Source of the DNA: Pseudolysobacter sp964466115
GTDB lineage: Bacteria; Pseudomonadota; Gammaproteobacteria; Xanthomonadales; Rhodanobacteraceae
Length of the DNA stretch: 64,000 nt
Direction of reading: 5' to 3'
NCBI GenBank assembly: GCA_964466115.1
Contig: CAYXMH010000004.1
Span: 1 to 64,000 of the forward strand
Both the position numbers and the translations under genes were made by a program. Of the stretch, positions 10,086 to 19,006 are shown one piece after another. Below the pieces are notes generated by a model that did not search any database, was not told the DNA's origin, and saw only the letters and a list, made by a program, of their open reading frames with translations. The stretch's first letter is position 1. Each line of letters starts with the position of its first letter.

Positions 10086-10462
10086 CCCCCGTTACCACGC
10101 CTAATCCCACTGCCCATCTTGAACCCTTCGGCTTCAAGACGAACTTATCGGAGCAAGATCGGCCAGGCATTCGCTCGCGAATTGCATTTAACGCATTTTT
10201 TACAAATGCGGATGAAAAACCGCCTCTGAACCACCGGACATTCGTTTCTTATCCCTGCATACAACACCGGAAGTCAAGGCTATATCTAGAGAATTTTCTT
10301 TAACTGTTGCAATTGCGCAACAGGGATTCCCATGTTAAGAGAATGTTGTTAGTATCCCCCGCTGCCGAAGGTTTAGGTGGGCCAGTGCCTTGGCTATTCC
10401 ATGGAATGGAGATCACTAATGTCCCGAATTTTGTATACAACTCTGACGTTGGAGAGTGAAAA
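10086..10462 (+). other. 377-bp intergenic leader before the TonB-dependent receptor
   Basis: I see no credible gene here. Two hairpins are visible: CTTGAA/TTCAAG arms at 10118-10138, a weak end-of-transcript candidate, and CTGTTGC/GCAACAG arms at 10304-10323 with a six-base loop. The second lies about 140 bp before the receptor ATG and may be an operator or leader structure. GGAG just before 10463 is the receptor's ribosome binding site. Confidence 0.4.
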
Positions 10463-13297
10463 ATGAGACTAAATAGCAACGAGCTTTCAAATGCCGTTCG
10501 TTTCGCCCTCGCGTTTGGCGTCGTATCTACCGCTTCCATGGTAGCAACGGCAGCACACGCGCAGACCGCGAAAACCGGCGAAAAAGCCGAATCCCTGGAA
10601 ACCATTACCGTTGTCGGCTCGCGCATCAAACGCACCGATGTGGAAACTTCACAACCGGTGTTCGTGCTTGAACGCGCTGAACTGCAAAAAACCGGTTTAA
10701 CCTCGATTGGCGATATCTTGCAGCACCTGTCGAGCTCTGGCGGCGCCGCCCTTAACACCGTAGTAAACAACGGTGGCGATGGCTCAACCCAGATCGATCT
10801 GCGCAACTTAGGCCCAAATCGTGTGCTCGTGCTGGTTAACGGTCGCCGTTGGACGGTGGATGACTTCGGTCAAACCGACCTGAACACCATTCCAGTATCG
10901 ATCATCGAGCGCGTTGAAGTGCTGAAAGACGGCGCTTCTGCTGTATACGGATCCGATGCAATCGCTGGTGTAATCAACATCACCACGCGTGATAAGTACA
11001 ATGGCGCTGAAGCCAGTGCATACTGGGGCCAAAACCAACACGGTGATGGCGAGCAACAATTGTATGACTTCACGATCGGCTCATCTTCCGAGAAAGCGTC
11101 GGTTGTAATGAACGTTTCGTATGCTCAACAAGATCCAGTCTTCGCTGGTGACCGCCACATTTCTGAGTGCCCAACCGTTAACTTAGGTTGCAACGACGTT
11201 AATGCCGGCGCTAGCTCGACGACCCCTTATGGTCGTTTCCGCGAGCCAGGCGTACCAGGCACCGTAACCTTAATCCCGGGTCGTCCAGGCACCTCGCCAA
11301 GCGATTTCCGTCCGTTCAATCTCAGCACCGACGGTTACAACTTCGCCCCGGCGAACTATCTGGCAACCCCGCAACAACGCACTGGCTTGTATGTACAAGG
11401 CCGTTACAACATCACCGACAATATTTCATTCAAGTCGGAAGTGATGTTCAATCGCCGCGAATCCAACCAACAGCTCGCAACGGTTCCGCTGACGCTTGGC
11501 ACAACGACCATCTTTGGTGGCCCGTTCACCCAGATCAACGTTTCCAGCGCAAACATCTATAACCCGTTTGGTGCAAACGTAACCCGCGCCCAACGTCGTT
11601 TGGTTGAAACCGGACCGCGCATTTTCTCCGAGACCGTCGACACCTACCACTTCGGTGGTGGCTTCGAAGGCAACTTCGATGTATGGGGTCATAATTGGAC
11701 GTGGGATATGAATTACACGTTCAACAAAAACTTTGAAACCGACACCAATACCAACCTCGTGAACTTGGCGGCTGTAGCTAATGCCGTTGGCCCATCGTTT
11801 ATCGATGCCGCCGGCGCACATTGCGGCACCGCAGGCCATGTCATCATCGGTTGCGTACCGCTAAACCTGTTTGGCGGACCAGGCTCGATCACCCCTGACA
11901 TGGTTGACTACATCTCTTACGCTGGCGTTGGTAAAGATGTAAACAAACGCTACAACTACAGCGCCAACTTGACCGGTGATTTGCTCGAGCTGCCAGCGGG
12001 TGCATTAGGGTTTGCCGCTGGTTACGAATATCGCCGCGACAACGTGGTTAACCTGCCAGATCCATTCGTGGTAGCGGGCGTCAGCTCCACCAACCAGGCG
12101 AACCCAACCTCGGGTGGCTATTCGTTGAACGAGTTCTATCTTGAATTCAGCGTGCCATTACTGAAAGATGCACCGTTGGCGCAAACGTTGGAACTGAGCC
12201 TTGCCGGCCGTTACTCCGATTACTCCAACTTCGGTGATACGACCAACGGCAAGTTTGGCTTCCGCTGGAAACCGATTGATGACTTATTGGTTCGTGGCAA
12301 CTACTCGCAAGGGTATCGCGCTCCTTCGGTTGGTGAACTGTTCCTGGGTACCCGCGAATCGTTCCTGACGGTTGCAGATCCGTGCGTTCACGCCACCGGC
12401 ACTATCGCGGCCAATTGCGCAGCTCAAGGTGTTCCTTCAACCGTTGAGCAAGCGAATGCCCAGATCCGCGTTCTTCAGGGCGGTAGCATCGATCTAACTC
12501 CAGAAAAAGCCACCACCAAAACCTTAGGTTTGGTGTATAGCCCAAGTTATGTACAAGGCTTGGATCTGTACTTGGATTGGTACAGCATCAACTTGCGTGA
12601 CACCATTGCCATCGTACCGTCCGGCTTCTCGCTCGGTCAGTGCTATACAACCGGTACCTTCTGCCAAAACATCGTACGCGGTCCAGATGGTTCGTTGGAT
12701 CACGTAAACTCGGTATACGACAACCAAGGTCGTTATCGTGAAGAAGGGTATGATTTCACGGTCGGTTATAAGTTCGATACCGAGAGCTTCGGCAAATTCA
12801 ACTTCCTCTGGGATAACAACTACATCAGCAAATACACCCAACAAGCTCTGTCTGGTGTAGCCGCGGATGGCTCGTTGGAGTTCACCACCACGTCCGTTGT
12901 TGGTAACTATTATGGCGGCGGCAACGCTTACTGGCGTTGGAAGTCCAACCTAACCACCGATTGGCAGTATGGCGATTGGGGTGCAACGTTAATCACCCGC
13001 TACATGTCTCACCTGGATGAGGATTGCGGGTTTGCAACGGGCACGACGCTGTGCGGTACCAACCCAGACTTCGTTGATCCGCAGTTTGGTGAGCAGTTCC
13101 ATGAAGTTGCCAGCCGCTGGTACTTCGATCTGCAAGGCCGTTGGGATGCGCCATGGAATGCGCGTGTAACCGCAGGTGTTAACAACCTGTTCGATAAGGA
13201 TCCACCGATCGCCTACAGTGCGCTCGCTAACTCCTTCGACTTTAACTATCCGGTTCCAGGACGTTTCTACTACGTTCAGTACAGCCAGAAGTTCTAA
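10463..13297 (+). CDS. TonB-dependent outer-membrane receptor
   Basis: This 944-residue outer-membrane gated transporter takes up a large or scarce substrate using energy from TonB-ExbBD. The signal peptide ends near residue 34 (AAHAQ). The plug starts after an ETITVVGSRIKR segment typical of this receptor class and spans about residues 50-170, with VLVLVNGRRW and VERVEVLKDGASAVYGSDA-type motifs. The remainder is a 22-strand-type barrel ending in YVQYSQKF with the C-terminal Phe used for BAM insertion. The substrate is not evident. The neighbouring TPR/Asp-Asn hydroxylase-like gene, a pairing often seen with such receptors, suggests a shared uptake locus. A strong terminator follows. Confidence 0.93.
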   Translation: MRLNSNELSNAVRFALAFGVVSTASMVATAAHAQTAKTGEKAESLETITVVGSRIKRTDVETSQPVFVLERAELQKTGLTSIGDILQHLSSSGGAALNTVVNNGGDGSTQIDLRNLGPNRVLVLVNGRRWTVDDFGQTDLNTIPVSIIERVEVLKDGASAVYGSDAIAGVINITTRDKYNGAEASAYWGQNQHGDGEQQLYDFTIGSSSEKASVVMNVSYAQQDPVFAGDRHISECPTVNLGCNDVNAGASSTTPYGRFREPGVPGTVTLIPGRPGTSPSDFRPFNLSTDGYNFAPANYLATPQQRTGLYVQGRYNITDNISFKSEVMFNRRESNQQLATVPLTLGTTTIFGGPFTQINVSSANIYNPFGANVTRAQRRLVETGPRIFSETVDTYHFGGGFEGNFDVWGHNWTWDMNYTFNKNFETDTNTNLVNLAAVANAVGPSFIDAAGAHCGTAGHVIIGCVPLNLFGGPGSITPDMVDYISYAGVGKDVNKRYNYSANLTGDLLELPAGALGFAAGYEYRRDNVVNLPDPFVVAGVSSTNQANPTSGGYSLNEFYLEFSVPLLKDAPLAQTLELSLAGRYSDYSNFGDTTNGKFGFRWKPIDDLLVRGNYSQGYRAPSVGELFLGTRESFLTVADPCVHATGTIAANCAAQGVPSTVEQANAQIRVLQGGSIDLTPEKATTKTLGLVYSPSYVQGLDLYLDWYSINLRDTIAIVPSGFSLGQCYTTGTFCQNIVRGPDGSLDHVNSVYDNQGRYREEGYDFTVGYKFDTESFGKFNFLWDNNYISKYTQQALSGVAADGSLEFTTTSVVGNYYGGGNAYWRWKSNLTTDWQYGDWGATLITRYMSHLDEDCGFATGTTLCGTNPDFVDPQFGEQFHEVASRWYFDLQGRWDAPWNARVTAGVNNLFDKDPPIAYSALANSFDFNYPVPGRFYYVQYSQKF

Positions 13298-13322
13298 GAT
13301 CGGTTGTGAACAGTTAGTCCGA

Positions 13323-13351
13323 AGCGGCCCCGAAAGGGGCCGCTTTTTTTT
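13323..13351 (+). terminator. Rho-independent terminator of the TonB-dependent receptor gene
   Basis: Perfect arms AGCGGCCCC and GGGGCCGCT flank a GAAA loop and are followed by a run of T. It begins about 25 bp after the receptor stop codon. Confidence 0.93.
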
Positions 13352-13487
13352 GGGAGTGGCATTGATCGCGCCCGCCGGCACTGGTCTATAACGATTTCAC
13401 TCGTTTGACTGTTCGTTGTGCGAGGCGGACTATAGTGCTCCTTCCATCCGTTAGAGTTTTTTGGTCCTATTTACTTGACGTCACCGT

Positions 13488-14834
13488 ATGCCTTTTAACG
13501 CCACCCCTGATACCGCCGACCCAGACGTCCATCGTCACGTTCGCCAAATACGCCGTGCGTTAAAACGCAACGATTTTACGGAAGCCGAACAACACTGCCG
13601 CGCGTTACTCGTATTGCAGCCACACCACGAAGCCGCCTTAAGTTTCTTAAGCCAGCACGCATTACAAACCGGCGATATTGAATCTGCGCAAACCTTCGCT
13701 GCACAAGGCATCGCCGCGTTACCAAACTCTGCCGCACTACACTTTCATTTGGGATGCGCCCAAGAGGCTGCCGGTTTACATGCAGCCGCACGCGAAGCGT
13801 TTATCCACGCTTTTGATCGCGATGCCAATTTGATCCTGGCCCGCATCTACCAAGGCGCGCAGGAGGAAGCCCTTGGCCAGGGTGAAGCAATGCTGCACAC
13901 CTACGGCCATGCCCTCACCTTGGCGCACAAGACCGGGATGTTAAATGCGGGTCAAGACTATTCACCGCAAGTGCATCACCGCGTCAACCACGCAATTGAA
14001 ATCCTGCAAAATGCACGCGAAGCGGCGCTAGACCTGGTATTGAACCCGTTGCGCGAACGCTATGGCCGACAGCCATTGGCACGCATTCAACGAGCTATGG
14101 ATGTGTATTTAGGTAAAGCGCAAGTGCAATGGCCGCATCCGCTGCAACGTCCTACGTTTCTGCTGATTCCCGATTTACCGCCACAGGCGTGGTTTGAGCG
14201 CGAAGCGTTTCCTTTCTTGAGCAACATCGAGCAGATGACCGATGTCATCCGCGAAGAATTGTTAGCGGTATTGGCCGACGAAGCCGACCTTACGCCGTAC
14301 GTCGATATGCCCGACGATGCGCCTGCCGCCCCGTTTTGGCGCGAACTCAATCATTCTCCGCGCTGGAGCGGCTACCACCTATTCCGACATGGCGAGCGCG
14401 TTGAAGCGCATTGCCAACGTTGCCCGAAAACCGTCGCCGCGCTGGAAGCTTTGCCGATCATGCGCGTTCCGGAACATTCGCCGGAAGCGTTGTTTTCGGT
14501 ATTGAAGCCCCACACTCACATCCCCCTACACACCGGCGTGGTAAACGGTCGCTTGACCGTCCATCTTCCCCTGATCGTGCCGGAAAAATGCGGCGCGTTA
14601 AAAGCCGGTGATGAGGCGCGCGGATGGGAAGTTGGCCGCTGCCTGATCTTCGATGATTCGATGTTCCACGAGGCCTGGAACAACAGCGACCAGACCCGAG
14701 TGGTGTTGATTTTCGATATCTGGAATCCGTATTTAACGCAAGTCGAATGCGAGGCGATGGCGGCAACCGTTGCCGCCATCGGGCAATTCAATCGCCGCTA
14801 TTGTGGCAGCGACGAGAGTCAGAACGATCATTGA
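13488..14834 (+). CDS. TPR protein with aspartyl/asparaginyl beta-hydroxylase domain
   Basis: The 448-residue cytoplasmic protein has an N-terminal TPR-like helical array (about residues 20-150) and a C-terminal Asp/Asn beta-hydroxylase-type 2-oxoglutarate/Fe(II) fold (about 260-435). Visible motifs include HIPLHTGVVNGRLTVHLPL and FDDSMFHEAWNNSDQTRVV, matching the two His-containing blocks and the Arg of the family. Members hydroxylate Asp or Asn side chains, or small molecules; the substrate here is unknown. It lies 190 bp after the receptor terminator, so it probably has its own promoter. Its 3' end overlaps the convergent DUF4097 gene by 7 bp. Confidence 0.87.
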   Translation: MPFNATPDTADPDVHRHVRQIRRALKRNDFTEAEQHCRALLVLQPHHEAALSFLSQHALQTGDIESAQTFAAQGIAALPNSAALHFHLGCAQEAAGLHAAAREAFIHAFDRDANLILARIYQGAQEEALGQGEAMLHTYGHALTLAHKTGMLNAGQDYSPQVHHRVNHAIEILQNAREAALDLVLNPLRERYGRQPLARIQRAMDVYLGKAQVQWPHPLQRPTFLLIPDLPPQAWFEREAFPFLSNIEQMTDVIREELLAVLADEADLTPYVDMPDDAPAAPFWRELNHSPRWSGYHLFRHGERVEAHCQRCPKTVAALEALPIMRVPEHSPEALFSVLKPHTHIPLHTGVVNGRLTVHLPLIVPEKCGALKAGDEARGWEVGRCLIFDDSMFHEAWNNSDQTRVVLIFDIWNPYLTQVECEAMAATVAAIGQFNRRYCGSDESQNDH

Positions 14835-15730
14835 TCGCGACGCAATTCCACATTTCCGCTAAACGATTTCGCGGAAATTCTCGCGTCGGCTCCGCCGATA
14901 CGCGCATTTAACGTGGAACCGGGGCCATACTCTTCGTGAACCACTTCACCGAATTCGGTTTTGAGCGAGCCACTAAAGGTCTCCGCTTCAATACGGGCAG
15001 ATAGCGCGGCCGGTAAAAACAACCGCAGGTTGCCGCTCATGCTCTCGGCTTCGATTCTGCCGGCAGCCTCGGGCGCACTGTGAATTTCGATCTCCCCGGA
15101 TACCGTGCTTGCCGTCACCTCGCTGATCGCCGCGCTGCGCAACCGAATCCGGCCCGATACCGTTTCCAACCTGACCCGACCGGCGATACCTTGCGCATCA
15201 ATATCGCCACTAACCGTCTCAATGCTGGAGCGCGTTGCCTGCCCGTTAAGCTCGACATCGCCACTGACACTTTCGATTTTGAGCTCCTCGGTGCTGCAAG
15301 TAAATTTGAGTTTGCCGCTAACTCCATCGACCTCGAGCGATTTTCCGGCAACGTCCGTGACGCTAACCTCTGCGCTAACTACCTCCAATTTTAAAGACAC
15401 TTGCCGCGGCACCTTGATTTCCAGCCGGGTCTCTTCCATCAAAGAATCGTTAAACCCAAACCAGCCGTGCTTCTCCGATCCTTGCACCTTGATGCTAAGG
15501 TGATCCGCCCCGCCTTCGATACTCAAGCCTTTGCCGCCCGCACCTAAACTGCCTCCGATACTCACTTCCTCGCGATCCCAACCGCTAATCACAACGGCCC
15601 CTTTGACGTTGCTGACCTCGATCGTCGCGTTCGCCTTTACCGAACGGGTTTCTGCAATGGGCGTAGCCGCATAGGCATCGCCGACAGTGGCAAAAAATCC
15701 AACCACAATCAAAAATAATTTTGTGTTCAT
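14828..15730 (-). CDS. DUF4097-family secreted beta-strand repeat protein
   Basis: The 300-residue product has a signal peptide (cleavage near DAYAATP) and then a long series of short beta repeats containing VSG, such as VSGDVE, VSGDID, VSGRIR, VSGEIE and MSGNLR, diagnostic of the DUF4097/adhesin-like right-handed beta fold. The biochemical role of the family is unknown; members often sit beside ECF sigma/anti-sigma genes, as here. It is the third gene of the minus-strand set sigma - anti-sigma - DUF4097, separated from the anti-sigma gene by a palindromic repeat. It is probably exported to the envelope as a target or sensor of that sigma system. Confidence 0.86.
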   Translation of the reverse strand: MNTKLFLIVVGFFATVGDAYAATPIAETRSVKANATIEVSNVKGAVVISGWDREEVSIGGSLGAGGKGLSIEGGADHLSIKVQGSEKHGWFGFNDSLMEETRLEIKVPRQVSLKLEVVSAEVSVTDVAGKSLEVDGVSGKLKFTCSTEELKIESVSGDVELNGQATRSSIETVSGDIDAQGIAGRVRLETVSGRIRLRSAAISEVTASTVSGEIEIHSAPEAAGRIEAESMSGNLRLFLPAALSARIEAETFSGSLKTEFGEVVHEEYGPGSTLNARIGGADARISAKSFSGNVELRRDQ

Positions 15731-15747
15731 CGTCTTTTCATCCCATT

Positions 15748-15806
15748 GTAGGGTGGGCTTTAGCCCACCGATATCGCAATACCACGGTGGGCAAAGCCCA
15801 CCCTAC
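15748..15806. repeat. inverted repeat of the GTAGGGTGGGC family
   Basis: GTAGGGTGGGC opens the element and GCCCACCCTAC closes it, with internal GCCCACC/GGTGGGC copies, so the unit is two nested palindromes. The TAG in its outer edge (15805-15803 on the minus strand) is the stop codon of the anti-sigma gene. Related copies lie at 18942, 36841-36925 and 61872. It may also act as an intra-operon transcript hairpin. Confidence 0.9.
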
Positions 15807-16270
15807 GTATCGATCCGCGCCAAACGCATGCGTCTGCCATAACTGCGATTCAGCAAACTCACCAAAAATACGGCATCGGGTCGCTGCTCCAACGCCTCCT
15901 GCAATTTAAACGTCGCGCTGTCAATTTCGCTTGCAGCGGCAGCCAGTTGCGGATCGCGCGGGTCGTTCCAGTCAAGCGCCGTGCGCGGCAAATAACGCGC
16001 AGCCGTAGCATCCGATGGGGACTGAGCTTGCCTATGTGCTGCCGTGTTCGCGAAATCGTTGCTTTGCAGTCTCATCTGCGAGGCAATCAACACGGTCAAC
16101 CCCAATACGACGCCAGCCGCAATCGCCCAGCCCTGCCATTTTCTATGGGGGGAACGTAGCGTTACCGTTTCGTTCGCGATGCGCGCTGCAATCTGTGGCC
16201 AAAGATCACGCGCTGGTTCACGTGGATTGACCAAACTGCGCAATCGCCGTTGCCATTCAAACTCATTCAT
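15803..16270 (-). CDS. predicted single-pass anti-sigma factor
   Basis: The 155-residue protein has a short cytoplasmic N-terminus with regularly spaced Trp (FEWQRRL, RDLWPQIAARI), one membrane segment (about residues 47-65, WAIAAGVVLGLTVLIAS) and a periplasmic tail ending in SLLNRSYGRRMRLARI. Its start overlaps the end of the ECF sigma gene by 8 bp, the classic arrangement for translational coupling of sigma and anti-sigma. I infer that it holds the sigma factor at the membrane until an envelope signal arrives. No zinc-binding HxxxCxxC motif is present. The stop codon lies inside the repeat that follows. A similar architecture recurs at 55795. Confidence 0.66.
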   Translation of the reverse strand: MNEFEWQRRLRSLVNPREPARDLWPQIAARIANETVTLRSPHRKWQGWAIAAGVVLGLTVLIASQMRLQSNDFANTAAHRQAQSPSDATAARYLPRTALDWNDPRDPQLAAAASEIDSATFKLQEALEQRPDAVFLVSLLNRSYGRRMRLARIDT

Positions 16271-16874
16271 CGCTCTCTCCTAATATCCGGCGCAACAGCT
16301 GGCGGGCGCGATGCAGCTGCGCTTTCGACGAACCCACCGCCATGCCAAGCTCCAGCGCAATATCTTCGTGACGCCAGCCTTCCACATCGTGCAGCACCAA
16401 CACCGCGCGCGCACGCGGTGGCAAGCCGGCCACAGCACGTTCCAAATCGGCGCGCTCGCCAGCGCAGTGCATCGGTGTCGCTTCGACGATCTGGTCTAGA
16501 TCATCGTCATCCACCGATGTTTCCGGTTTTGCTACGCGCGCCCGAATGTCCATTAAAGCCGTATTCACGGCAATGCGGTGCAGCCATGTACCAAACGCAC
16601 TCTCATGGCGAAAGCCACTGAGCTTTTGCCAGGCACGTACGAACGCGTCTTGGGTCCACTCCTCAGCGCGTTGCGTATCGCGACCGCTCAATCGATACAA
16701 CACCGCATGCACACGTGCCACATGGCGCCGGTATAGGGTTTCAAAAGCCGCTAGAACGCCAGCTTGGGCACACCGCACCAATGCACCATCGCCTGAGTCG
16801 GCGGCTTCATCGACGCGACACACGTTCGCATTGGCGTTGATCGTCGGCAGAATCAAAGCGGTGTTGGCTTCCAT
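16263..16874 (-). CDS. ECF RNA polymerase sigma factor
   Basis: The 203-residue protein has sigma region 2 (about residues 40-110, with EEWTQDAFVRAWQKL and the WLHRIAVNTALM segment) and region 4 (about 145-200, ending in HEDIALELGMAVGSSKAQLHRAR). Length and layout fit the group 4 (ECF/SigE-like) family. It leads a three-gene minus-strand set with the anti-sigma and DUF4097 genes. Autoregulation would be expected, but I could not fix a promoter with confidence in the 106 bp before the gene. Confidence 0.93.
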   Translation of the reverse strand: MEANTALILPTINANANVCRVDEAADSGDGALVRCAQAGVLAAFETLYRRHVARVHAVLYRLSGRDTQRAEEWTQDAFVRAWQKLSGFRHESAFGTWLHRIAVNTALMDIRARVAKPETSVDDDDLDQIVEATPMHCAGERADLERAVAGLPPRARAVLVLHDVEGWRHEDIALELGMAVGSSKAQLHRARQLLRRILGESDE

Positions 16875-16980
16875 AGTGTGGAGTTGGATGCGTATGGCCT
16901 GAATAAGGTTTAAACACCTTGCAATTCAAAGCCCGCATAGCCGAGCGCCCCATTTTTATTGGGTATGTTTTTTACTTTAT

Positions 16981-18720
16981 TTAACCCAACGCCGCCATCA
17001 CCCGCTGCTGTTCAATTTTGAGCTGCATCGGCGTGGGCTCGCCATACGAATCCAGATACTCGCCGATCGCGGTCAATTCTTTTCGCCAACCGCTACGATC
17101 AACGCCCAGCAAAGTATCAAGCTCGGTGCGGCCGATGTTCAAGCCGGAAAGATTTAGGTCCTGCGGCCGCGGTACCAAGCCGATCGGGGTTTCGGTAGCG
17201 GCGGTAGCGCCGGTGCAGCGTCCGATAATCCATTCCAGCACGCGCATATTGTCGCCGAACCCCGGCCAGAGGAACTTGCCGTCGCTGCCTTTACGAAACC
17301 AGTTGACATGAAAAATCTTTGGTAACTTTGTGGATTTTTCAGCAAAACTCAACCAATGCGCGAAATAATCGGCAAAGTTGTATCCGCAGAATGGCTTCAT
17401 CGCCATCGAGTCGCGGCGCACCACACCGACCGCGCCGGTTGCAGCCGCGGTTGTTTCCGAGGCCATGGCCGCACCGAGCAACACCCCGTGGTTCCAATCG
17501 CGCGCCTCAAATACCAATGGCACCAACGATTCACGCCGGCCACCAAAAATAATCGCGGATAACGGCACGCCTTGCGCATCTTCGGCATGCGGTGAGTAGC
17601 TTGGACAACGCCGTGCCGCAACGGTAAAGCGTGAATTGGGATGCGCCGCCGGACCGTTGCTCGGATCATACGCTCGACCGCACCAATCCTTATCGGGTTT
17701 ACCGGCCAGCCCTTCCCACCACGGTTGATTATCGGCGGTTACCGCTACATTGGTGAAAATGGCGTTGTCGCTTAGCATGGCCAATGCATTCGGGTTGGTT
17801 TTAAGGCTGGTACCCGGTGCGACACCGAAAAAACCCGCCTCGGGATTGATCGCCCATAGTCGGCCATCGGCACCCGGCTGCATCCAGCAGATATCATCCC
17901 CCACCGTCCATACCTTCCAACCGGGATAGGCCGCCGGTGGAATCAGCATAGCAAGGTTGGTCTTGCCGCAAGCCGACGGAAACGCGGCGGCGATATAGTA
18001 AATTTCACCTTGTGGATTTTGCACGCCTAGAATCAGCATGTGTTCGGCCAACCAGCCCTCTGCACGAGCTTGCCAAGAGGCAATACGCAGTGCATGGCAT
18101 TTCTTACCCAATAAAGCGTTGCCGCCGTAACCGGAGCCGATCGACTTAATCGTCAACTCTTCAGGGAAATGCATGATGTAGCGTTTGTCCGGATTGAGCT
18201 CGCCAATCGAATGCCAGCCTTTTACAAAGCTGCGTTCGCGCTCAATCCGAGCCAATGCGGCAGCACCCATGCGCGTCATGATGCGCATATTGATGACGAC
18301 ATAAGGGCTATCGGTAATCTCTACGCCACAACGTGCAATCGGCGAATCAATCGGGCCCATGCAGTACGGGATCACATACAAGGTGCGCCCACGCATCGAG
18401 CCCGCGAACAGCGCGTCCATTTTTTGATGCGCCTCGGCCGGGTGCATCCAATGGTTATTTGGGCCGGCGTCTTGTTTGTTGGAGGTGCAGACAAACGTTA
18501 AATGTTCCACCCGCGCCACATCCAAGGGACTGGAACGATGCAAATAGCAATTTGGATGCGTGGCGGGGTTGAGCTTAATCAAATCGCCGGTACCAAGCAT
18601 CATCTCGATCAATGCGCTATTTTCCGCATCCGTTCCGTCGCACCAATGAATGCGTTCCGGCTGGGTTAGGCGGGCGACTTCATCAACCCAGCGATTCAGT
18701 GCCTCAAGCTTACTTGACAT
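16981..18720 (-). CDS. pckG: phosphoenolpyruvate carboxykinase, GTP-dependent
   Basis: PckG converts oxaloacetate plus GTP to phosphoenolpyruvate, CO2 and GDP, the committed step of gluconeogenesis from C4 acids. The 579-residue product has the usual length. It carries the kinase P-loop FPSACGKTNLAML, an upstream HCDG-like WCDGTD block and the GTP-PEPCK block VGDDICWM. I start at ATG 18720, which follows AAGGAA at six bases; the frame extends 11 codons further upstream without support. Having gluconeogenesis next to fatty-acid oxidation (FadE, divergent) fits growth on acids and lipids. Confidence 0.97.
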   Translation of the reverse strand: MSSKLEALNRWVDEVARLTQPERIHWCDGTDAENSALIEMMLGTGDLIKLNPATHPNCYLHRSSPLDVARVEHLTFVCTSNKQDAGPNNHWMHPAEAHQKMDALFAGSMRGRTLYVIPYCMGPIDSPIARCGVEITDSPYVVINMRIMTRMGAAALARIERERSFVKGWHSIGELNPDKRYIMHFPEELTIKSIGSGYGGNALLGKKCHALRIASWQARAEGWLAEHMLILGVQNPQGEIYYIAAAFPSACGKTNLAMLIPPAAYPGWKVWTVGDDICWMQPGADGRLWAINPEAGFFGVAPGTSLKTNPNALAMLSDNAIFTNVAVTADNQPWWEGLAGKPDKDWCGRAYDPSNGPAAHPNSRFTVAARRCPSYSPHAEDAQGVPLSAIIFGGRRESLVPLVFEARDWNHGVLLGAAMASETTAAATGAVGVVRRDSMAMKPFCGYNFADYFAHWLSFAEKSTKLPKIFHVNWFRKGSDGKFLWPGFGDNMRVLEWIIGRCTGATAATETPIGLVPRPQDLNLSGLNIGRTELDTLLGVDRSGWRKELTAIGEYLDSYGEPTPMQLKIEQQRVMAALG

Positions 18721-18941
18721 GAAATTCCTTACAGCGGACCGCGGCCCGTTCATCTACAAAAGGGGATACTCCACGTTACCGACGGTGCATCGAGTTTGCA
18801 AGAAGCGCAGTTGCGGATCGTGGACACCCAGCATTCTTGTTGCGTCGCAACAAAATGTATTTGACAGCGCGCTAGGTAAATTCCAGACTGAACAAAAGCG
18901 GATGAACAAATTACGGTTAGGTTATCTTTAAGGTGTGCGCT

Positions 18942-18963
18942 GGTGGGCCAAGGCCCACCCTAC
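18942..18963. repeat. partial GTAGGGTGGGC-family palindrome
   Basis: GGTGGGCC and GGCCCACC arms form a perfect palindrome that continues to CCTAC on one side only. It lies in the 286-bp divergent gap between pckG and fadE, 45 bp before the fadE start. I see no gene in that gap. Confidence 0.8.
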
Positions 18964-19006
18964 AAGGTGCTTATGATGTAGGTTCACTCATCGAAAGGAG
19001 TCTGCA

